64,000 bases of DNA from Rhodococcus sp. B50 (GTDB lineage: Bacteria; Actinomycetota; Actinomycetes; Mycobacteriales; Mycobacteriaceae), in NCBI RefSeq assembly GCF_013602415.1, contig NZ_WPAG02000002.1, positions 1,829,480 to 1,893,479 of the forward strand, written 5' to 3'. The notes below the pieces were generated by a model that ran no database searches, had not been told where the DNA came from, and was given only the letters and a program-made list of their open reading frames with translations. Shown here piece after piece: positions 27,691-37,268 of this stretch (position 1 is the first letter of the stretch; each line of letters begins with the position of its first letter). The position numbers and the translations under genes are program-made.

Positions 27691-28611
27691 ATGGGTGAAT
27701 CCGTAAGTCTGACCGGGCGCGCGGCGGTCGTGACCGGCGCCGGGGCGGGCCTGGGCCGTGCCGAAGCCCTCGCCCTGGCCGCTGCGGGTGCGGCAGTCGT
27801 CGTCAACGACATGGGTGACGCCGCGCATCTGGTCGCGGAGGAGATCGTCGCGGCCGGCGGTCGCGCGATCGCCGTCACCGGAGACGTGTCCGACTGGTCT
27901 CTCGGCGGCCGCCTCGTGGAGGAATCCGTCGAGGCCTTCGGGTCCTTCGACATCCTGGTCAACAACGCGGGCATCATCCGGGACAAGATGATCTTCAACC
28001 TGACCGAGTCCGACTGGGACGACGTGATCCGAGTGCATCTCAAGGGCCACGCCGCCACGTCGCATGCCGCCGCAGCGCACTGGCGCCGGATGAGCAAGGC
28101 GGCCGGCGGGCCGGTCTACGGCCGCATCGTCAATACGTCGTCGGAGGCTTTCCTCTTCGGCTCCGCCGGACAACCGAACTATTCCGCCGCGAAGGCCGGC
28201 ATCACGGCGCTCACACTGTCCACGGCCCAGGGCCTGGCGCGCTACGGCGTCACCGCGAATGCGATCTGCCCCCGTGCGCGCACCGCGATGACGGCGGAGG
28301 CCTTCGGCGAGGCCGACGCCACGACCGGACTCGACCCCCTCGCGCCCGAGCGCGTGGGCACCCTGGTGAGCTATCTCGCCTCACCTGCCTCCGCGGAGAT
28401 CACCGGGCAGGTGTTCGTGGTGTACGGGAAGATGGTCGCGCTCATGGCGGCGCCCAAGGTCGAGAACCGTTTCGACGCTGCCGGTTCCGCGTTCACAGTC
28501 GAGGAGCTCGACGAGCAGCTCTCGTCGTACTTCGCCGGTCGCGGCCCGTACGAGACGTACGCCGCGTACAGCATCGCAGAACTCGAGAAGGCTGCGCTGG
28601 CCGTCGACTGA
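27691..28611 (+). CDS. SDR family oxidoreductase (MFE-2/HSD17B4 type)
   Basis: 306 aa, longer than most SDRs. N-terminal TGAGAGLGRAEAL, NNAG, NTSSEAF and catalytic YSAAK. The C-terminal extension after 240 (YGKMVALMAAPKVENRF) matches the dehydrogenase domain of multifunctional enzyme type 2. The family oxidises (R)-3-hydroxyacyl-CoA, the product expected from MaoC-type hydratases such as the one at 22491-23360. SD ACAGGAG. First gene of a short plus-strand operon opposite the TetR gene. Confidence 0.9.
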   Translation: MGESVSLTGRAAVVTGAGAGLGRAEALALAAAGAAVVVNDMGDAAHLVAEEIVAAGGRAIAVTGDVSDWSLGGRLVEESVEAFGSFDILVNNAGIIRDKMIFNLTESDWDDVIRVHLKGHAATSHAAAAHWRRMSKAAGGPVYGRIVNTSSEAFLFGSAGQPNYSAAKAGITALTLSTAQGLARYGVTANAICPRARTAMTAEAFGEADATTGLDPLAPERVGTLVSYLASPASAEITGQVFVVYGKMVALMAAPKVENRFDAAGSAFTVEELDEQLSSYFAGRGPYETYAAYSIAELEKAALAVD

Positions 28612-28645
28612 TCACCCGGAACCGCACCCACGGAGGGAGCACGGT

Positions 28646-29389
28646 ATGAGACTTGCAGCCAAGGTCGCGATCGTCACCGGCGGCGCCGGAGGGATCGGTC
28701 GCGGCATCGTCAGGGCATTCGTGGAGGAGGGTGCCCGAGTCCTGTTCGTCGACATCGACCTGGATGCGGGTGAAGCTCTCGAAACCGAACTCGGCGGGGC
28801 CGGGAAGTTCCTGCACACGGACATCTCCGACGAGTCCAGCGCCGAGACCATCGTCGCCGCGGCCGTCGAGCGGTTCGGTAAGGTCGACGTGCTCGTCAAC
28901 AATGCGCACGCGTCCAGGCAGGCGCCGCTGCTGGAGACCACGCAGGAGATGCTCGACCTGTCGTTCGGCACGGGCTTCTACCCGACATTCCGGTTGATGA
29001 AAGCAGCACACGCCCAGCTCGCCGCGAACCAGGGTTCGGTGATCAACTTCGCGTCCGGAGCCGGGATCGAAGGAAGCGCGACGCAGAGTTCGTACGCGGC
29101 TGCCAAGGAAGCGATCCGAGCGATCAGTCGGGTCGCGGCAAACGAGTGGGCCGCGGACGACATCAACGTCAACGTCATCTCTCCTCTGGCGCTGACCGAG
29201 GGTGTCGAGGCGTACATCTCGGCCAACCCCGGCGTCGAGCAAGCACTGCTGGCGAAGACCCCGCTGCACCGGTTCGGCGACCCGCAGGCCGATATCGGCC
29301 GGGTCGCAGTCTTCCTGGCCAGTGACGACGCGGCCTACATGACCGGCCAGACGCTCATGGTCGACGGTGGGACCATCAAGCTGCGTTGA
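28646..29389 (+). CDS. SDR family oxidoreductase
   Basis: 247 aa. Cofactor motif TGGAGGIGRGI, Asp in FVDIDLDAG favouring NAD(H), catalytic YAAAK and serine in NFASGAG. NNAG reads NNAH, a variation also seen as NNAW in the SDR at 21004-21792. SD GGAGGGAG, 34-nt gap after the previous SDR, so it is co-transcribed. Substrate unknown; the neighbourhood suggests a hydroxyacyl or steroid-like alcohol. Confidence 0.88.
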   Translation: MRLAAKVAIVTGGAGGIGRGIVRAFVEEGARVLFVDIDLDAGEALETELGGAGKFLHTDISDESSAETIVAAAVERFGKVDVLVNNAHASRQAPLLETTQEMLDLSFGTGFYPTFRLMKAAHAQLAANQGSVINFASGAGIEGSATQSSYAAAKEAIRAISRVAANEWAADDINVNVISPLALTEGVEAYISANPGVEQALLAKTPLHRFGDPQADIGRVAVFLASDDAAYMTGQTLMVDGGTIKLR

Positions 29390-29412
29390 CCGCATATCCG
29401 CCTGAGGTCGAC

Positions 29413-29449
29413 AGCACCTCCGACCGCGGCCTGCTCGGCCGGAGGTGCT
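29413..29449. terminator. Hairpin between convergent genes
   Basis: A 10-bp stem, AGCACCTCCG (29413-29422) with CGGAGGTGCT (29440-29449), loop 17 nt, between the convergent SDR and hypothetical genes. No T-tract. Confidence 0.55.
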
Positions 29450-29464
29450 CGTGGCCGGCAGTCG

Positions 29465-30565
29465 CTACGGCGCCATGTCCGTCCAGCCGACGAAGCCGGA
29501 CGGGTCGTGCCGTCCCATGACCGCGTGTTCGAACATCCCCCAGCCGACCTGCCCGTCGACGGCCGCTCGTGCGATGTGATCGATCGTCGAATACGGCAAC
29601 CGGCCGTGGAACTCCGCCGTCGTGGTATCCACCACTGAAGAGGACGACCAGTTCTCCCCGCGCCACTCACCGTGCGTCCATTCGGGGTCGCCGCCGTATC
29701 CGGCACCGTGGCTCAGAGAGATGAACCCGAGGTTCTCCACGTCCACGAGCAGAGGCTTTCCTTCCGGCGTGCTGAGGTGAATGCGCGCGGACTCGGGGTG
29801 GCGCGTTCCGCTGCGGTAGTTCACCTCGAGGCGCGGCCACCCGAGCTGTTCGACGCGACCGTCGGCGAAGATGCGTGTGGCGTGATTGAGCGTGCGATGC
29901 CCGTCGGACGATTCCTGCACGATCACCATGAGTGCGAAGTCGTCGAAACGCAGCGGCACATACGTCCAGTAATGCCCGCCCCGGTTCTCGTAGGTCCAGC
30001 GCCCCTGCGGATCCGGCTCCCCGACCGGACGGATGCCCCACGAGCGGTCGCGCGTACCCATCCATGTTTCCGGGTCGACCGTGAAGTCCTTGCCCTGCAC
30101 GCAGATGCTGCCCGACCAGCTCCCGACCTGCGCGAATCGGGAGGCGTCCAGGATGGGGCGTGGACCCGACATCAGGATGTGTGCCTCTTCGAGCACGGCG
30201 GGGAACGATCCGTCCCAGGTGAGATCACAGGACAGCTCGTCGTGTTCACAGATGACGCGAATCTTCTGCAGGGGTTCGACGACCTCGAGCCGGTACCCAC
30301 CGACCGCGCTGTCCATGGACCGCTCCCCGAGAGCATCGGAGAACCGAACCGCTACTTGGGAATCCCCATGCCGGACCGTGACGAAGGCGTCGACCACACT
30401 CAGATTCGGATACACACCGAATCCGGTGATGAGGTAGATCTCGCCCGTGCGATCGTGGGCGTTGAAATAGTTGCGGTCGTAGAAGTTCCGGTCCGTGGAC
30501 GCCACCCGTCCCATCGACAGTGGTGACTGGTGCACCGGATATTCGTCGAGCAGAGCTGGTTTCAT
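29465..30565 (-). CDS. Conserved hypothetical protein (possible lipocalin/CrtC-like fold)
   Basis: 366 aa from ATG 30565 (MKPALLDEYP). I do not recognise a named family. The chain is beta-rich with many aromatic residues (FNAHDRTGEIYLITGFG, GGHYWTYVPLRF, WTHGEWRGENW), like CrtC/hydroxysteroid-binding lipocalin-type proteins found next to acyl-CoA genes in mycobacteria. No signal peptide or membrane segment. It starts 4 nt after the stop of the upstream kinase-like gene, so the two form one operon. Confidence 0.75.
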   Translation of the reverse strand: MKPALLDEYPVHQSPLSMGRVASTDRNFYDRNYFNAHDRTGEIYLITGFGVYPNLSVVDAFVTVRHGDSQVAVRFSDALGERSMDSAVGGYRLEVVEPLQKIRVICEHDELSCDLTWDGSFPAVLEEAHILMSGPRPILDASRFAQVGSWSGSICVQGKDFTVDPETWMGTRDRSWGIRPVGEPDPQGRWTYENRGGHYWTYVPLRFDDFALMVIVQESSDGHRTLNHATRIFADGRVEQLGWPRLEVNYRSGTRHPESARIHLSTPEGKPLLVDVENLGFISLSHGAGYGGDPEWTHGEWRGENWSSSSVVDTTTAEFHGRLPYSTIDHIARAAVDGQVGWGMFEHAVMGRHDPSGFVGWTDMAP

Positions 30566-30569
30566 CGAG

Positions 30570-31715
30570 TCACTTCTCCCAATCGTAGGATTCGTCGAGC
30601 AAACGCGTGAGCATGTCGCGGTGGAGTACGTAGGCGTCCGGGTCGTCGTGCGGTTCCACCTCACCGAAGTGGATGCGCCGGCGCTCGATCTGCGACATCA
30701 CGATGCCGTGGCGCAGCGCGGCGTACACGAGGTAGAAGTCCAGGTCACGTACCTCGACTCCGGCGGCCTTCTCGTATTCCGCCACGACCTCGGAGCGGCG
30801 GAGGAAACCGGGTAGACCGGGAAACGAGAACTGTTCGGCGATGTCCTGGAAGATGCGATGGAAACAGATGAACCAGCCGAGGTCCAGCTCCCGGGGCGCG
30901 AGCGCGGTCGACTCCCAGTCGAGCACCGCGACCGGTGTCGTGCCGTCGTACATGATGTTCCCGATCCGGGCGTCGCCCCAGCACAGCACGTCGGGCGACG
31001 GTTCGGCAGGCCAGTGGGCTTCGAGCCAGTCGAATGCCCTCTCCAGCACCGGGATGCGAAGACCGTCTTCGCGACGTGTCCACTCGTAGTAGGCGCGTTC
31101 GATCTCGAAGTGCCGGCGCAGTCCCGAGAGTCCGTCCGTCCCGGCGAGCGACGGGATCCGCGAGGCCGGATCATCGACGGCGTGGATCGCGGCCAGCATC
31201 CGTACGCTGGCCGTCTCCAGCACCGCGCGCTCGTCGTCGCTCATCTCGTACAGCCATCCGCCGAAGACGTACGGCGGGTTGTCCACCGGCACATTGCCAT
31301 CGACACGTTCCATGACGAGAAAGGGACGGCCGAGCGGACCCGAGGAGGTCTCGACCCAACGCACGGCGGGCACCGGCACCGTGCTGTGATCACGCACCGC
31401 AGCCATGACGTCGAACTGCCGTTGCAGGTCGTAGCCGGGGAACACCGGGAACGCCGTCTCCTCGGGGGCGAGCCGGGCGACCAGATGGTCCGTGTGCCCC
31501 TGCCCGTCCCGGCTCCAGTCGAGATCGAACAGGACGGAGATGCTGGACATCCCCGAGTGGGTCGGGCGGGTCACGTCGTACACCCGCGGGGCCTCGGCCG
31601 TGCCCATACGGTCGCCGAGCCAGTCCTGCAACTGCTCGCGCACCGCATCGAGATCGGTCTCGGTGGTCTTGATCTCCTGCTCCGCGCCTTCCGGCACCAC
31701 ACTGTCCGTGGCCAT
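30570..31715 (-). CDS. APH-family phosphotransferase (ACAD10-like)
   Basis: 381 aa kinase-fold protein. The Brenner loop normally HGDxxxxN reads CWGDARIGN, so His is replaced by Trp, a form I recall in mycobacterial relatives. The metal-binding Asp follows in AVLDWE. The N-lobe has LVARLAPEE and the hinge has FLVMERVDG. Members linked to fatty-acid catabolism phosphorylate hydroxyacyl intermediates. It is encoded upstream of the hypothetical gene at 29465. The upstream region contains a palindrome and a broken TetR gene in divergent orientation. Confidence 0.87.
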   Translation of the reverse strand: MATDSVVPEGAEQEIKTTETDLDAVREQLQDWLGDRMGTAEAPRVYDVTRPTHSGMSSISVLFDLDWSRDGQGHTDHLVARLAPEETAFPVFPGYDLQRQFDVMAAVRDHSTVPVPAVRWVETSSGPLGRPFLVMERVDGNVPVDNPPYVFGGWLYEMSDDERAVLETASVRMLAAIHAVDDPASRIPSLAGTDGLSGLRRHFEIERAYYEWTRREDGLRIPVLERAFDWLEAHWPAEPSPDVLCWGDARIGNIMYDGTTPVAVLDWESTALAPRELDLGWFICFHRIFQDIAEQFSFPGLPGFLRRSEVVAEYEKAAGVEVRDLDFYLVYAALRHGIVMSQIERRRIHFGEVEPHDDPDAYVLHRDMLTRLLDESYDWEK

Positions 31716-31899
31716 CCATGCCTCCAGTTCTCTCTACGAAACGAGCCCGATCGTCCCCGGCTTCCGACATGGGTTCCAGTAGTCGATGTCTCGACGGCCT
31801 CCCCCGCAGAGGGCTCGGAGAAGCGCCCTCCACCAGCGGCGCGGATCGTGTGATCGCCGTTACGCCTGGCGCCGAAGATAGACGCTGGTCCAAGTTTTT

Positions 31900-31916
31900 G
31901 AAACATGTTCTCGAAC
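31900..31916. promoter_or_regulatory. Overlapping inverted repeats upstream of the kinase-like gene
   Basis: AACATGTT (31902-31909) overlaps the GTTC/GAAC inverted repeat (31907-31916) in the 257-bp gap between divergent genes. It is a plausible operator for the now-broken TetR. Nothing else is recognised in 31716-31972. Confidence 0.35.
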
Positions 31917-31972
31917 CTTTTTCTCGAGCTCGTTCCGCCGGTGACCCGACCGCACCGTAGAGTCCGGAGACG

Positions 31973-32549
31973 ATGAGCGAGCGTGCGATCCTCGGTCGAC
32001 GAGAACAGAACAAGCGCCGGGGGTTTCCCGGGCAACGCTCTTCAACTACTTCCCAGCAAAGGCGCGCTGGTCACGGCACTCCACGCATGTCACATGGATG
32101 CACTCGCCCGACTGGTCGACGAACTGCTGTCCCACGACCTGACAACAGACGAGCGAATCGTGGCTGTCTTCGCGGACTTCGCACGTGAGACCCGCGAGCC
32201 ACCCGGCTATCTACAGGCACTCACCGTGGAGCTCGAGAAAGATATGGCTACAACGGAACTCAGCGACGCGCGCACGCAACTGCTGGACGACGAACTGCTC
32301 CGCATCCTGCAGGCCGGTGTGACACGCAGAGAGGTCCGCACCGACCACCCACCGCAACTTCTCGCCAGGATGGTCGGTGCGATGTACCTCTCGACCGTTC
32401 GACGCTGGAGATCCGACCCGAACGACGACGTAACCGAGATGTTCGTCCGCGCAGCGCGTTTCGCCGCCGAGTCGATCGCATCCGGCCGGCGTCCGGACGG
32501 GGCGTCCCGTCAGCGGGACGATTCGAGTGTCGCTTTGGCCCAACGGTAG
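31973..32549 (+). pseudogene. Decayed TetR-family regulator (three-frame remnant)
   Basis: The coding sequence is split over three frames. ATG 31973 gives MSERAILGRREQNKRR, a normal TetR beginning. Base 32023 onward in another frame gives VSRATLFNYFP, the HTH recognition helix. From 32055 a third frame gives SKGALVTALHACHMDALARL and an intact ligand domain to 32549. The helix 1-2 segment between EQNKRR and VSR (roughly 25-30 residues) is missing, and one base is missing at 32052-32055. The HTH therefore cannot form. A reading from 31983 in the third frame alone would lack the DNA-binding domain. The 3' end overlaps the convergent acyl-CoA synthetase by 40 bases. Confidence 0.8.
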
Positions 32550-34102
32550 TCGGCCTTACCCGCGGGAGAACGCACGATGTGGTCCACGCCGACGACCACC
32601 CGCGGAACCTTGTACCGAGCGATGAGTCCGGCGACATGCTCGGCCAGTTCGTCGAGCGGTGGCACCTCGTGCCCTTCGCGCGGCTGGATCACGGCCCCGA
32701 CCCGCTGGCCGTAACGCTCGTCGTCGACCCCTGCGACGAGCGCATCCATCACAGCGGGATGACTCTTCATCGCCATCTCCACCTCTTCGGGGAACACCTT
32801 CTCCCCTCCCGTGTTGATACACATCGATCCCCGGCCCAGCAGGACGATCGTGCCGTCGTCCTCGACTCGGGCCATGTCCCCGAGAACCGCCATGCGCACG
32901 CCGTCGACGACCGGGAAGGTGGCTGCGGTCTTCGCCGGGTCGCCCCAGTAGCCGAGCGGCACGTGCCCGGTGCGGGCAAGATAGCCGAACTCCCCCGAAC
33001 CCGGCTCGACGGGGCGCATCCGCTCGTCGACGACGCGCACGGTGGGCCTGGGGGCGACACGCATGGTCCCGTCACTCCCGATGGCGAGTTCGCCGTCCGT
33101 GCCGGACTCCGACGAGCCGAAATTGTCCCGCACCATGACGTTCGGGAGCAGCGAGGACAACTGCTCGCGGACGGTGCTCGAGAACAACGCGCCACCGGAG
33201 CCGATCACGAACAGCGAGGCGAGGTCGTACTCGGATCCGCGCTCGGCGATCGCGTCGGCGAGCGGACGGGCCATGGCGTCGCCGACGATGGTCATCGTCA
33301 TCACCCTCTCGCGTTGGATGAGACCGAGAACTTCGACGGGGTCGAAGCCGCGCACCAGCACCTGCGCCGTTCCGAGACAGAAGGCACTGAACATGCTGTA
33401 CATGGCAGCACCGTGGATGAGGGGGGCGGTGAGCATCCAGGTCATCTCCGGCATGTTTGTGGCCGTGGCCGCCACCCCGGCGGCATCGGCATGGGGTTCG
33501 CCGAACGGATTCCCGCCAGACAGTGCCGCGTGGAAGAAGTCCTCGTGCCGCCACATCACGCCCTTCGGCAGACCCGTCGTTCCGCCGGTGTAGATGATGA
33601 ACAGATCGTCGCCGCTGCGCGCAGGAAAGTTGCGCTCGGCGGACTCGCCGGCCGTCGCCTTGCCGAAGTCGACGGCGGTCACCTGACCCCATTCCACGTC
33701 GGCGGCCGATCCGACGGTGACGACGTGCCGCACCGTGGGCGTTCGCGGCAGCACCGCGGTGGTGGCGCCGACGAATTCTCCGTCGGCGATCACAGCGACG
33801 AGTTCCGCGTTGTCGAACAGGTAAGCCAGCTCCGCGTCGACGTACCGGAAGTTGATATTGATCGGGACCGCACGGATCTTCAGGCACGCGAGCAGCGACT
33901 CGACGAGTTCCGTGCTGTTGCGCATGTACACGCCTACGTGGTCACCTGCACCCACTCCCGCACCGGCCAGATGGTGGGCAAGGCGGTTGGCGCCGGCATC
34001 GAGCTCGCCGTAGGTGAGTCGCTCGTCGCCGCAGATGATCGCCGTACGTTCGGGCACAGCATCGACGATTGCTTCGAACAAGTCCGCGAGGTTCAGCGAC
34101 AT
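32510..34102 (-). CDS. Acyl-CoA synthetase (FadD/AMP-binding family)
   Basis: 530 aa from ATG 34102, SD GGAAGGAC. ANL motifs in order: P-loop IIYTGGTTGLPKGVMW, FGSSESGT, LGDMARVEDDG, GRGSMCINTGGEKVFPEEVE and the catalytic Lys in SPAGKADY. It adenylates a carboxylic acid and forms the CoA ester. The SSESG and GSMCINTGG segments resemble mycobacterial FadD17/FadD19-type enzymes for sterol side chains, but the assignment is tentative. Monocistronic on the minus strand; the 3' end converges on the TetR remnant. Confidence 0.9.
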   Translation of the reverse strand: MSLNLADLFEAIVDAVPERTAIICGDERLTYGELDAGANRLAHHLAGAGVGAGDHVGVYMRNSTELVESLLACLKIRAVPININFRYVDAELAYLFDNAELVAVIADGEFVGATTAVLPRTPTVRHVVTVGSAADVEWGQVTAVDFGKATAGESAERNFPARSGDDLFIIYTGGTTGLPKGVMWRHEDFFHAALSGGNPFGEPHADAAGVAATATNMPEMTWMLTAPLIHGAAMYSMFSAFCLGTAQVLVRGFDPVEVLGLIQRERVMTMTIVGDAMARPLADAIAERGSEYDLASLFVIGSGGALFSSTVREQLSSLLPNVMVRDNFGSSESGTDGELAIGSDGTMRVAPRPTVRVVDERMRPVEPGSGEFGYLARTGHVPLGYWGDPAKTAATFPVVDGVRMAVLGDMARVEDDGTIVLLGRGSMCINTGGEKVFPEEVEMAMKSHPAVMDALVAGVDDERYGQRVGAVIQPREGHEVPPLDELAEHVAGLIARYKVPRVVVGVDHIVRSPAGKADYRWAKATLESSR

Positions 34103-34223
34103 CGAGAGTCCTTCCGGGACAGTGGCATGAGATGCGGCCAAGGTGTCACCTCACGCACACAGTGACCTTTACCACTCCCGGTCAGTGGGACGGGTGAAGA
34201 TCACACTCGATGCCCCCACGACG

Positions 34224-34260
34224 ACGAGCACCCCGACACTGTCCGTGCCGGGGCGCTCGT
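34224..34260 (-). terminator. Terminator after clpX
   Basis: Stem ACGAGC-a-CCCCG (34224-34235) pairs with CGGGG-c-GCTCGT (34249-34260), with one A/C mismatch and a short inner CAC/GTG pairing. It lies 23 bases past the clpX stop. Confidence 0.65.
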
Positions 34261-34282
34261 GGAAATCTCGGAGTTCTACAGA

Positions 34283-35560
34283 TCAGGCGCTCTTGTCGCG
34301 GCGCTCCCGATCGGCCTTGCGGGGCACGATCGTCGGGAGAACGTTGTCGGTGACGGTCTCGGCCGTCACCACGACCTTGGCGACGTCGTCGCGGCTGGGG
34401 ATGTCGTACATCACGGGCAGGAGCACCTCCTCCATGATGGCGCGGAGCCCACGGGCGCCGGTGCCACGGAGAATCGCCTGGTCGGCAACCGCTTCGAGTC
34501 CGTCCTGCGAGAACTCGAGTTCGACACCGTCCATCTCGAACAGGCGCACGTACTGCTTGACCAGAGCGTTCTTGGGCTCCGACAGGATCTCGACGAGGGA
34601 TTCCTTGTCGAGGTTCGTCACCGACGCGAGGATCGGCAGACGACCGATGAACTCGGGGATGAGACCGAACTTGATGAGATCCTCGGGCATGACGTCGGCG
34701 AAGTGGTCGGTGGTGTCGATCTCCGCCTTCGACCGAACCTCGGCACCGAAGCCGATGCCCCGCTTGCCGACGCGGTCGGAAACGATCTTCTCGAGACCGG
34801 CGAACGCACCCGCCACGATGAACAGCACGTTGGTGGTATCGATCTGGATGAATTCCTGGTGCGGATGCTTGCGGCCACCCTGCGGCGGGACGGATGCCTG
34901 GGTGCCTTCGAGGATCTTCAGCAGCGCCTGCTGCACACCCTCACCCGAGACGTCGCGGGTGATCGACGGGTTCTCGCTCTTGCGGGCGATCTTGTCGACC
35001 TCGTCGATGTAGATGATGCCGGTCTCGGCGCGTTTGACGTCGTAGTCGGCGGCCTGGATGAGCTTGAGGAGGATGTTCTCGACATCCTCACCGACGTAAC
35101 CGGCCTCGGTCAGTGCGGTGGCGTCGGCGATGGCGAACGGCACGTTGAGCATCTTCGCGAGCGTCTGCGCGAGATAGGTCTTGCCGCAGCCCGTGGGGCC
35201 GAGGAGCAGGATGTTGGACTTCGCGAGTTCGACCGTCTCGCCACGGGAGTCGCGGCCCTTGTCGCCGGCCTGGATGCGCTTGTAGTGGTTGTAGACCGCC
35301 ACGGCCAGCGTGCGCTTGGCGGAGTCCTGGCCGATCACGTAGTTGTCGAGGAAATCGCGGATCTCGGCGGGCTTGGGCAGCTCGTCGAGCTTGACCTCGC
35401 TGGTCTCGGCCAGTTCCTCTTCGATGATCTCGTTGCAGAGATCGATGCACTCGTCGCAGATGTAGACACCGGGGCCCGCAATGAGCTTCTTGACCTGCTT
35501 CTGGCTCTTTCCGCAGAAGGAGCACTTGAGCAGATCTCCGCCGTCACCGATACGTGCCAT
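34283..35560 (-). CDS. clpX: ATP-dependent Clp protease ATP-binding subunit ClpX
   Basis: 425 aa, full length. N-terminal zinc domain with CSFC and CDEC. AAA+ Walker A is GPTGCGKT, Walker [11 protein letters not shown], pore loop GYVGED, and the ClpP-binding loop IGFGAE. It unfolds substrates and feeds them to ClpP1P2. It is separated from clpP2 by 230 bp, as in M. tuberculosis where the gene is Rv2457c. That gap holds the clpP2 terminator and presumably the clpX promoter. Confidence 0.99.
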   Translation of the reverse strand: MARIGDGGDLLKCSFCGKSQKQVKKLIAGPGVYICDECIDLCNEIIEEELAETSEVKLDELPKPAEIRDFLDNYVIGQDSAKRTLAVAVYNHYKRIQAGDKGRDSRGETVELAKSNILLLGPTGCGKTYLAQTLAKMLNVPFAIADATALTEAGYVGEDVENILLKLIQAADYDVKRAETGIIYIDEVDKIARKSENPSITRDVSGEGVQQALLKILEGTQASVPPQGGRKHPHQEFIQIDTTNVLFIVAGAFAGLEKIVSDRVGKRGIGFGAEVRSKAEIDTTDHFADVMPEDLIKFGLIPEFIGRLPILASVTNLDKESLVEILSEPKNALVKQYVRLFEMDGVELEFSQDGLEAVADQAILRGTGARGLRAIMEEVLLPVMYDIPSRDDVAKVVVTAETVTDNVLPTIVPRKADRERRDKSA

Positions 35561-35744
35561 CAGTCAGGTCCCTACTTCCTCGTGTGCGTGCAACCGGTCC
35601 CGCAACCACCACACGAGGCGGTCCCGGGGAGCGGGCCCTTTGATCGACCGTACCCGGATGTCGGCGCGCAGGTCGACCGGTTCTGCGCGTTTCCGGTCAT
35701 ATTTGTACAGCACAGCATGTGTCTGCGATCACAGTCCCGGCGAT

Positions 35745-35781
35745 GGCGGTTCCGGAAGACACAGTGCCTCCCGGAACCGCC
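35745..35781 (-). terminator. Terminator after clpP2
   Basis: An 11-bp perfect stem (GGCGGTTCCGG 35745-35755 with 35771-35781), loop 15 nt, starting 9 bases past the clpP2 stop. No clear T-run. The rest of 35561-35790 should carry the clpX promoter; I see no unambiguous -35/-10 pair. Confidence 0.7.
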
Positions 35782-35790
35782 TGCGTCGTT

Positions 35791-36453
35791 CTACTTCTGA
35801 GCCGAGAGCTTCCGGTACTCGAGGACCCGGTCGATCAGACCGTATTCGACGGCCTGCTCCGCGGTGAGGATCTTGTCGCGGTCGGTGTCCTTGCGGATCT
35901 GCTCGGGCTCTCTGCCCGTGTGCTTCGCGAGCGTGTTCTCCATGAGGGTACGCATGCGTTCGATCTCGGCGGCCTGGATTTCGAGATCGGAAACCTGACC
36001 CTGGATGCCACCCGTCGCCGGCTGGTGGATGAGCACGCGAGCGTTGGGCAGGGCGAGACGCTTACCGGGGGTGCCGGCGGCGAGCAGGACCGCCGCGGCG
36101 GACGCCGCCTGGCCGAGGCACACCGTCGTGATGTCGGCGCGCACGTACTGCATCGTGTCGTAGATCGCCATGAGCGATGTGAACGAACCGCCGGGCGAGT
36201 TGATGTACATGGTGATGTCGCGGTCCGGGTCGAGCGACTCGAGCACCAGCAGCTGCGCCATCACGTCGTTGGCGGACGCGTCGTCGACCTGGACGCCGAG
36301 GAAGATGATGCGCTCTTCGAACAGCTTGTTGTACGGGTTGGACTCCTTGACGCCGTAGCTCGAGTGCTCGATGAACGACGGAAGGATGTAGCGGCTCGCG
36401 GGCGAGGCAGGAGCGGCGCCGCCGAGCTGGCGCGGATCGAACATGTTGGTCAT
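35791..36453 (-). CDS. clpP2: ATP-dependent Clp protease proteolytic subunit ClpP2
   Basis: 220 aa from ATG 36453. Catalytic Ser in [11 protein letters not shown] and His in LIHQPATGG, with Asp further on near [17 protein letters not shown] forms the oxyanion region. In Mycobacteriales active protease needs mixed ClpP1P2 rings. It follows clpP1 by 46 nt in one operon. A longer N-terminus than ClpP1 (through [13 protein letters not shown]) is normal for ClpP2. Confidence 0.98.
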   Translation of the reverse strand: MTNMFDPRQLGGAAPASPASRYILPSFIEHSSYGVKESNPYNKLFEERIIFLGVQVDDASANDVMAQLLVLESLDPDRDITMYINSPGGSFTSLMAIYDTMQYVRADITTVCLGQAASAAAVLLAAGTPGKRLALPNARVLIHQPATGGIQGQVSDLEIQAAEIERMRTLMENTLAKHTGREPEQIRKDTDRDKILTAEQAVEYGLIDRVLEYRKLSAQK

Positions 36454-36499
36454 CGCTTCTCCAAGAATTCGGTGGGGTGAGGGCCGATCGGGCCGGGAC

Positions 36500-37126
36500 C
36501 TAGTTGCCGGTGCCGCCGGCCTGCTGCGCCCGGGAGACGACGTGGTCGACGAAGCCGTATTCGAGCGCCTGCTGCGCCGTGAACCAGCGGTCGCGGTCGG
36601 AGTCCTTGGTGATCTGCTCCACCGTCTGGCCCGTGTGCTCGGCGATGAGCTCGGCCATCTCGCGCTTGGTGTGCGCGAACTGCTCCGCCATGATCGCGAT
36701 GTCGCTGGCCGTACCACCGATGCCCGCGGACGGCTGGTGCATCATGATCCGGGCGTGCGGCAGGGCGTAGCGCTTGCCCTTGGTGCCGGCGGAGAGCAGG
36801 AACTGCCCCATCGAGGCCGCCAGGCCCATCGCGAAGGTCGCGACATCGCACTCGACGAACTTCATCGTGTCGTAGATCGCCATGCCCGCGGTGACCGATC
36901 CGCCCGGCGAGTTGATGTACAGCGAGATGTCGCGGGTGGGATCCTCGGCCGACAGCAGAAGGATCTGCGCGCACAACTTGTTCGCGATGTCGTCGTCGAC
37001 CTGGGTGCCCAGGAAGATGATGCGCTCGCGGAGCAGGCGTTCGTACACCGAGTCGCTGAGGTTCAGCCCAGCGGTGGCCGAGGTCATCGTGGGACCGATG
37101 GATGTCGCCGGATTCTGAGGAGTCAC
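36500..37126 (-). CDS. clpP1: ATP-dependent Clp protease proteolytic subunit ClpP1
   Basis: 208 aa from GTG 37126, which has an AAGGCAGG ribosome site; ATG 37087 is a possible shorter start (195 aa, closer to M. tuberculosis ClpP1). Catalytic Ser in [11 protein letters not shown], His in MMHQPSAG, and INSPGGSV. It forms the heteromeric ClpP1P2 tetradecamer with the product of the next gene. First gene of the clpP1-clpP2 operon, downstream of tig and its terminator. Confidence 0.97.
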   Translation of the reverse strand: MTPQNPATSIGPTMTSATAGLNLSDSVYERLLRERIIFLGTQVDDDIANKLCAQILLLSAEDPTRDISLYINSPGGSVTAGMAIYDTMKFVECDVATFAMGLAASMGQFLLSAGTKGKRYALPHARIMMHQPSAGIGGTASDIAIMAEQFAHTKREMAELIAEHTGQTVEQITKDSDRDRWFTAQQALEYGFVDHVVSRAQQAGGTGN

Positions 37127-37179
37127 GGGTACCTGCCTTCTCGTCGATCGTGGATTGCTGACACTGACACTAACGAAAC

Positions 37180-37209
37180 GGGGCGGCACCGGATGCCCGG
37201 TGCCGCCCC
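37180..37209 (-). terminator. Terminator after tig
   Basis: A perfect 13-bp stem (37180-37192 with 37197-37209), 4-nt loop, followed on the minus strand by CGTTTCGTT. It lies 60 bases past the trigger factor stop and upstream of clpP1. Confidence 0.8.
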
Positions 37210-37268
37210 TCTTCGCTCAAAGCGGAAATTCGTGTCCCATCGGATCCGAATCTCCGTGGGTCGTCCGA

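Noticed and set aside
31983..32549. An intact 188-aa gene from ATG 31983
   Set aside because: The first 24 residues are a frame-shifted reading of a TetR HTH; the real HTH pieces are in the other two frames, so this is a remnant.
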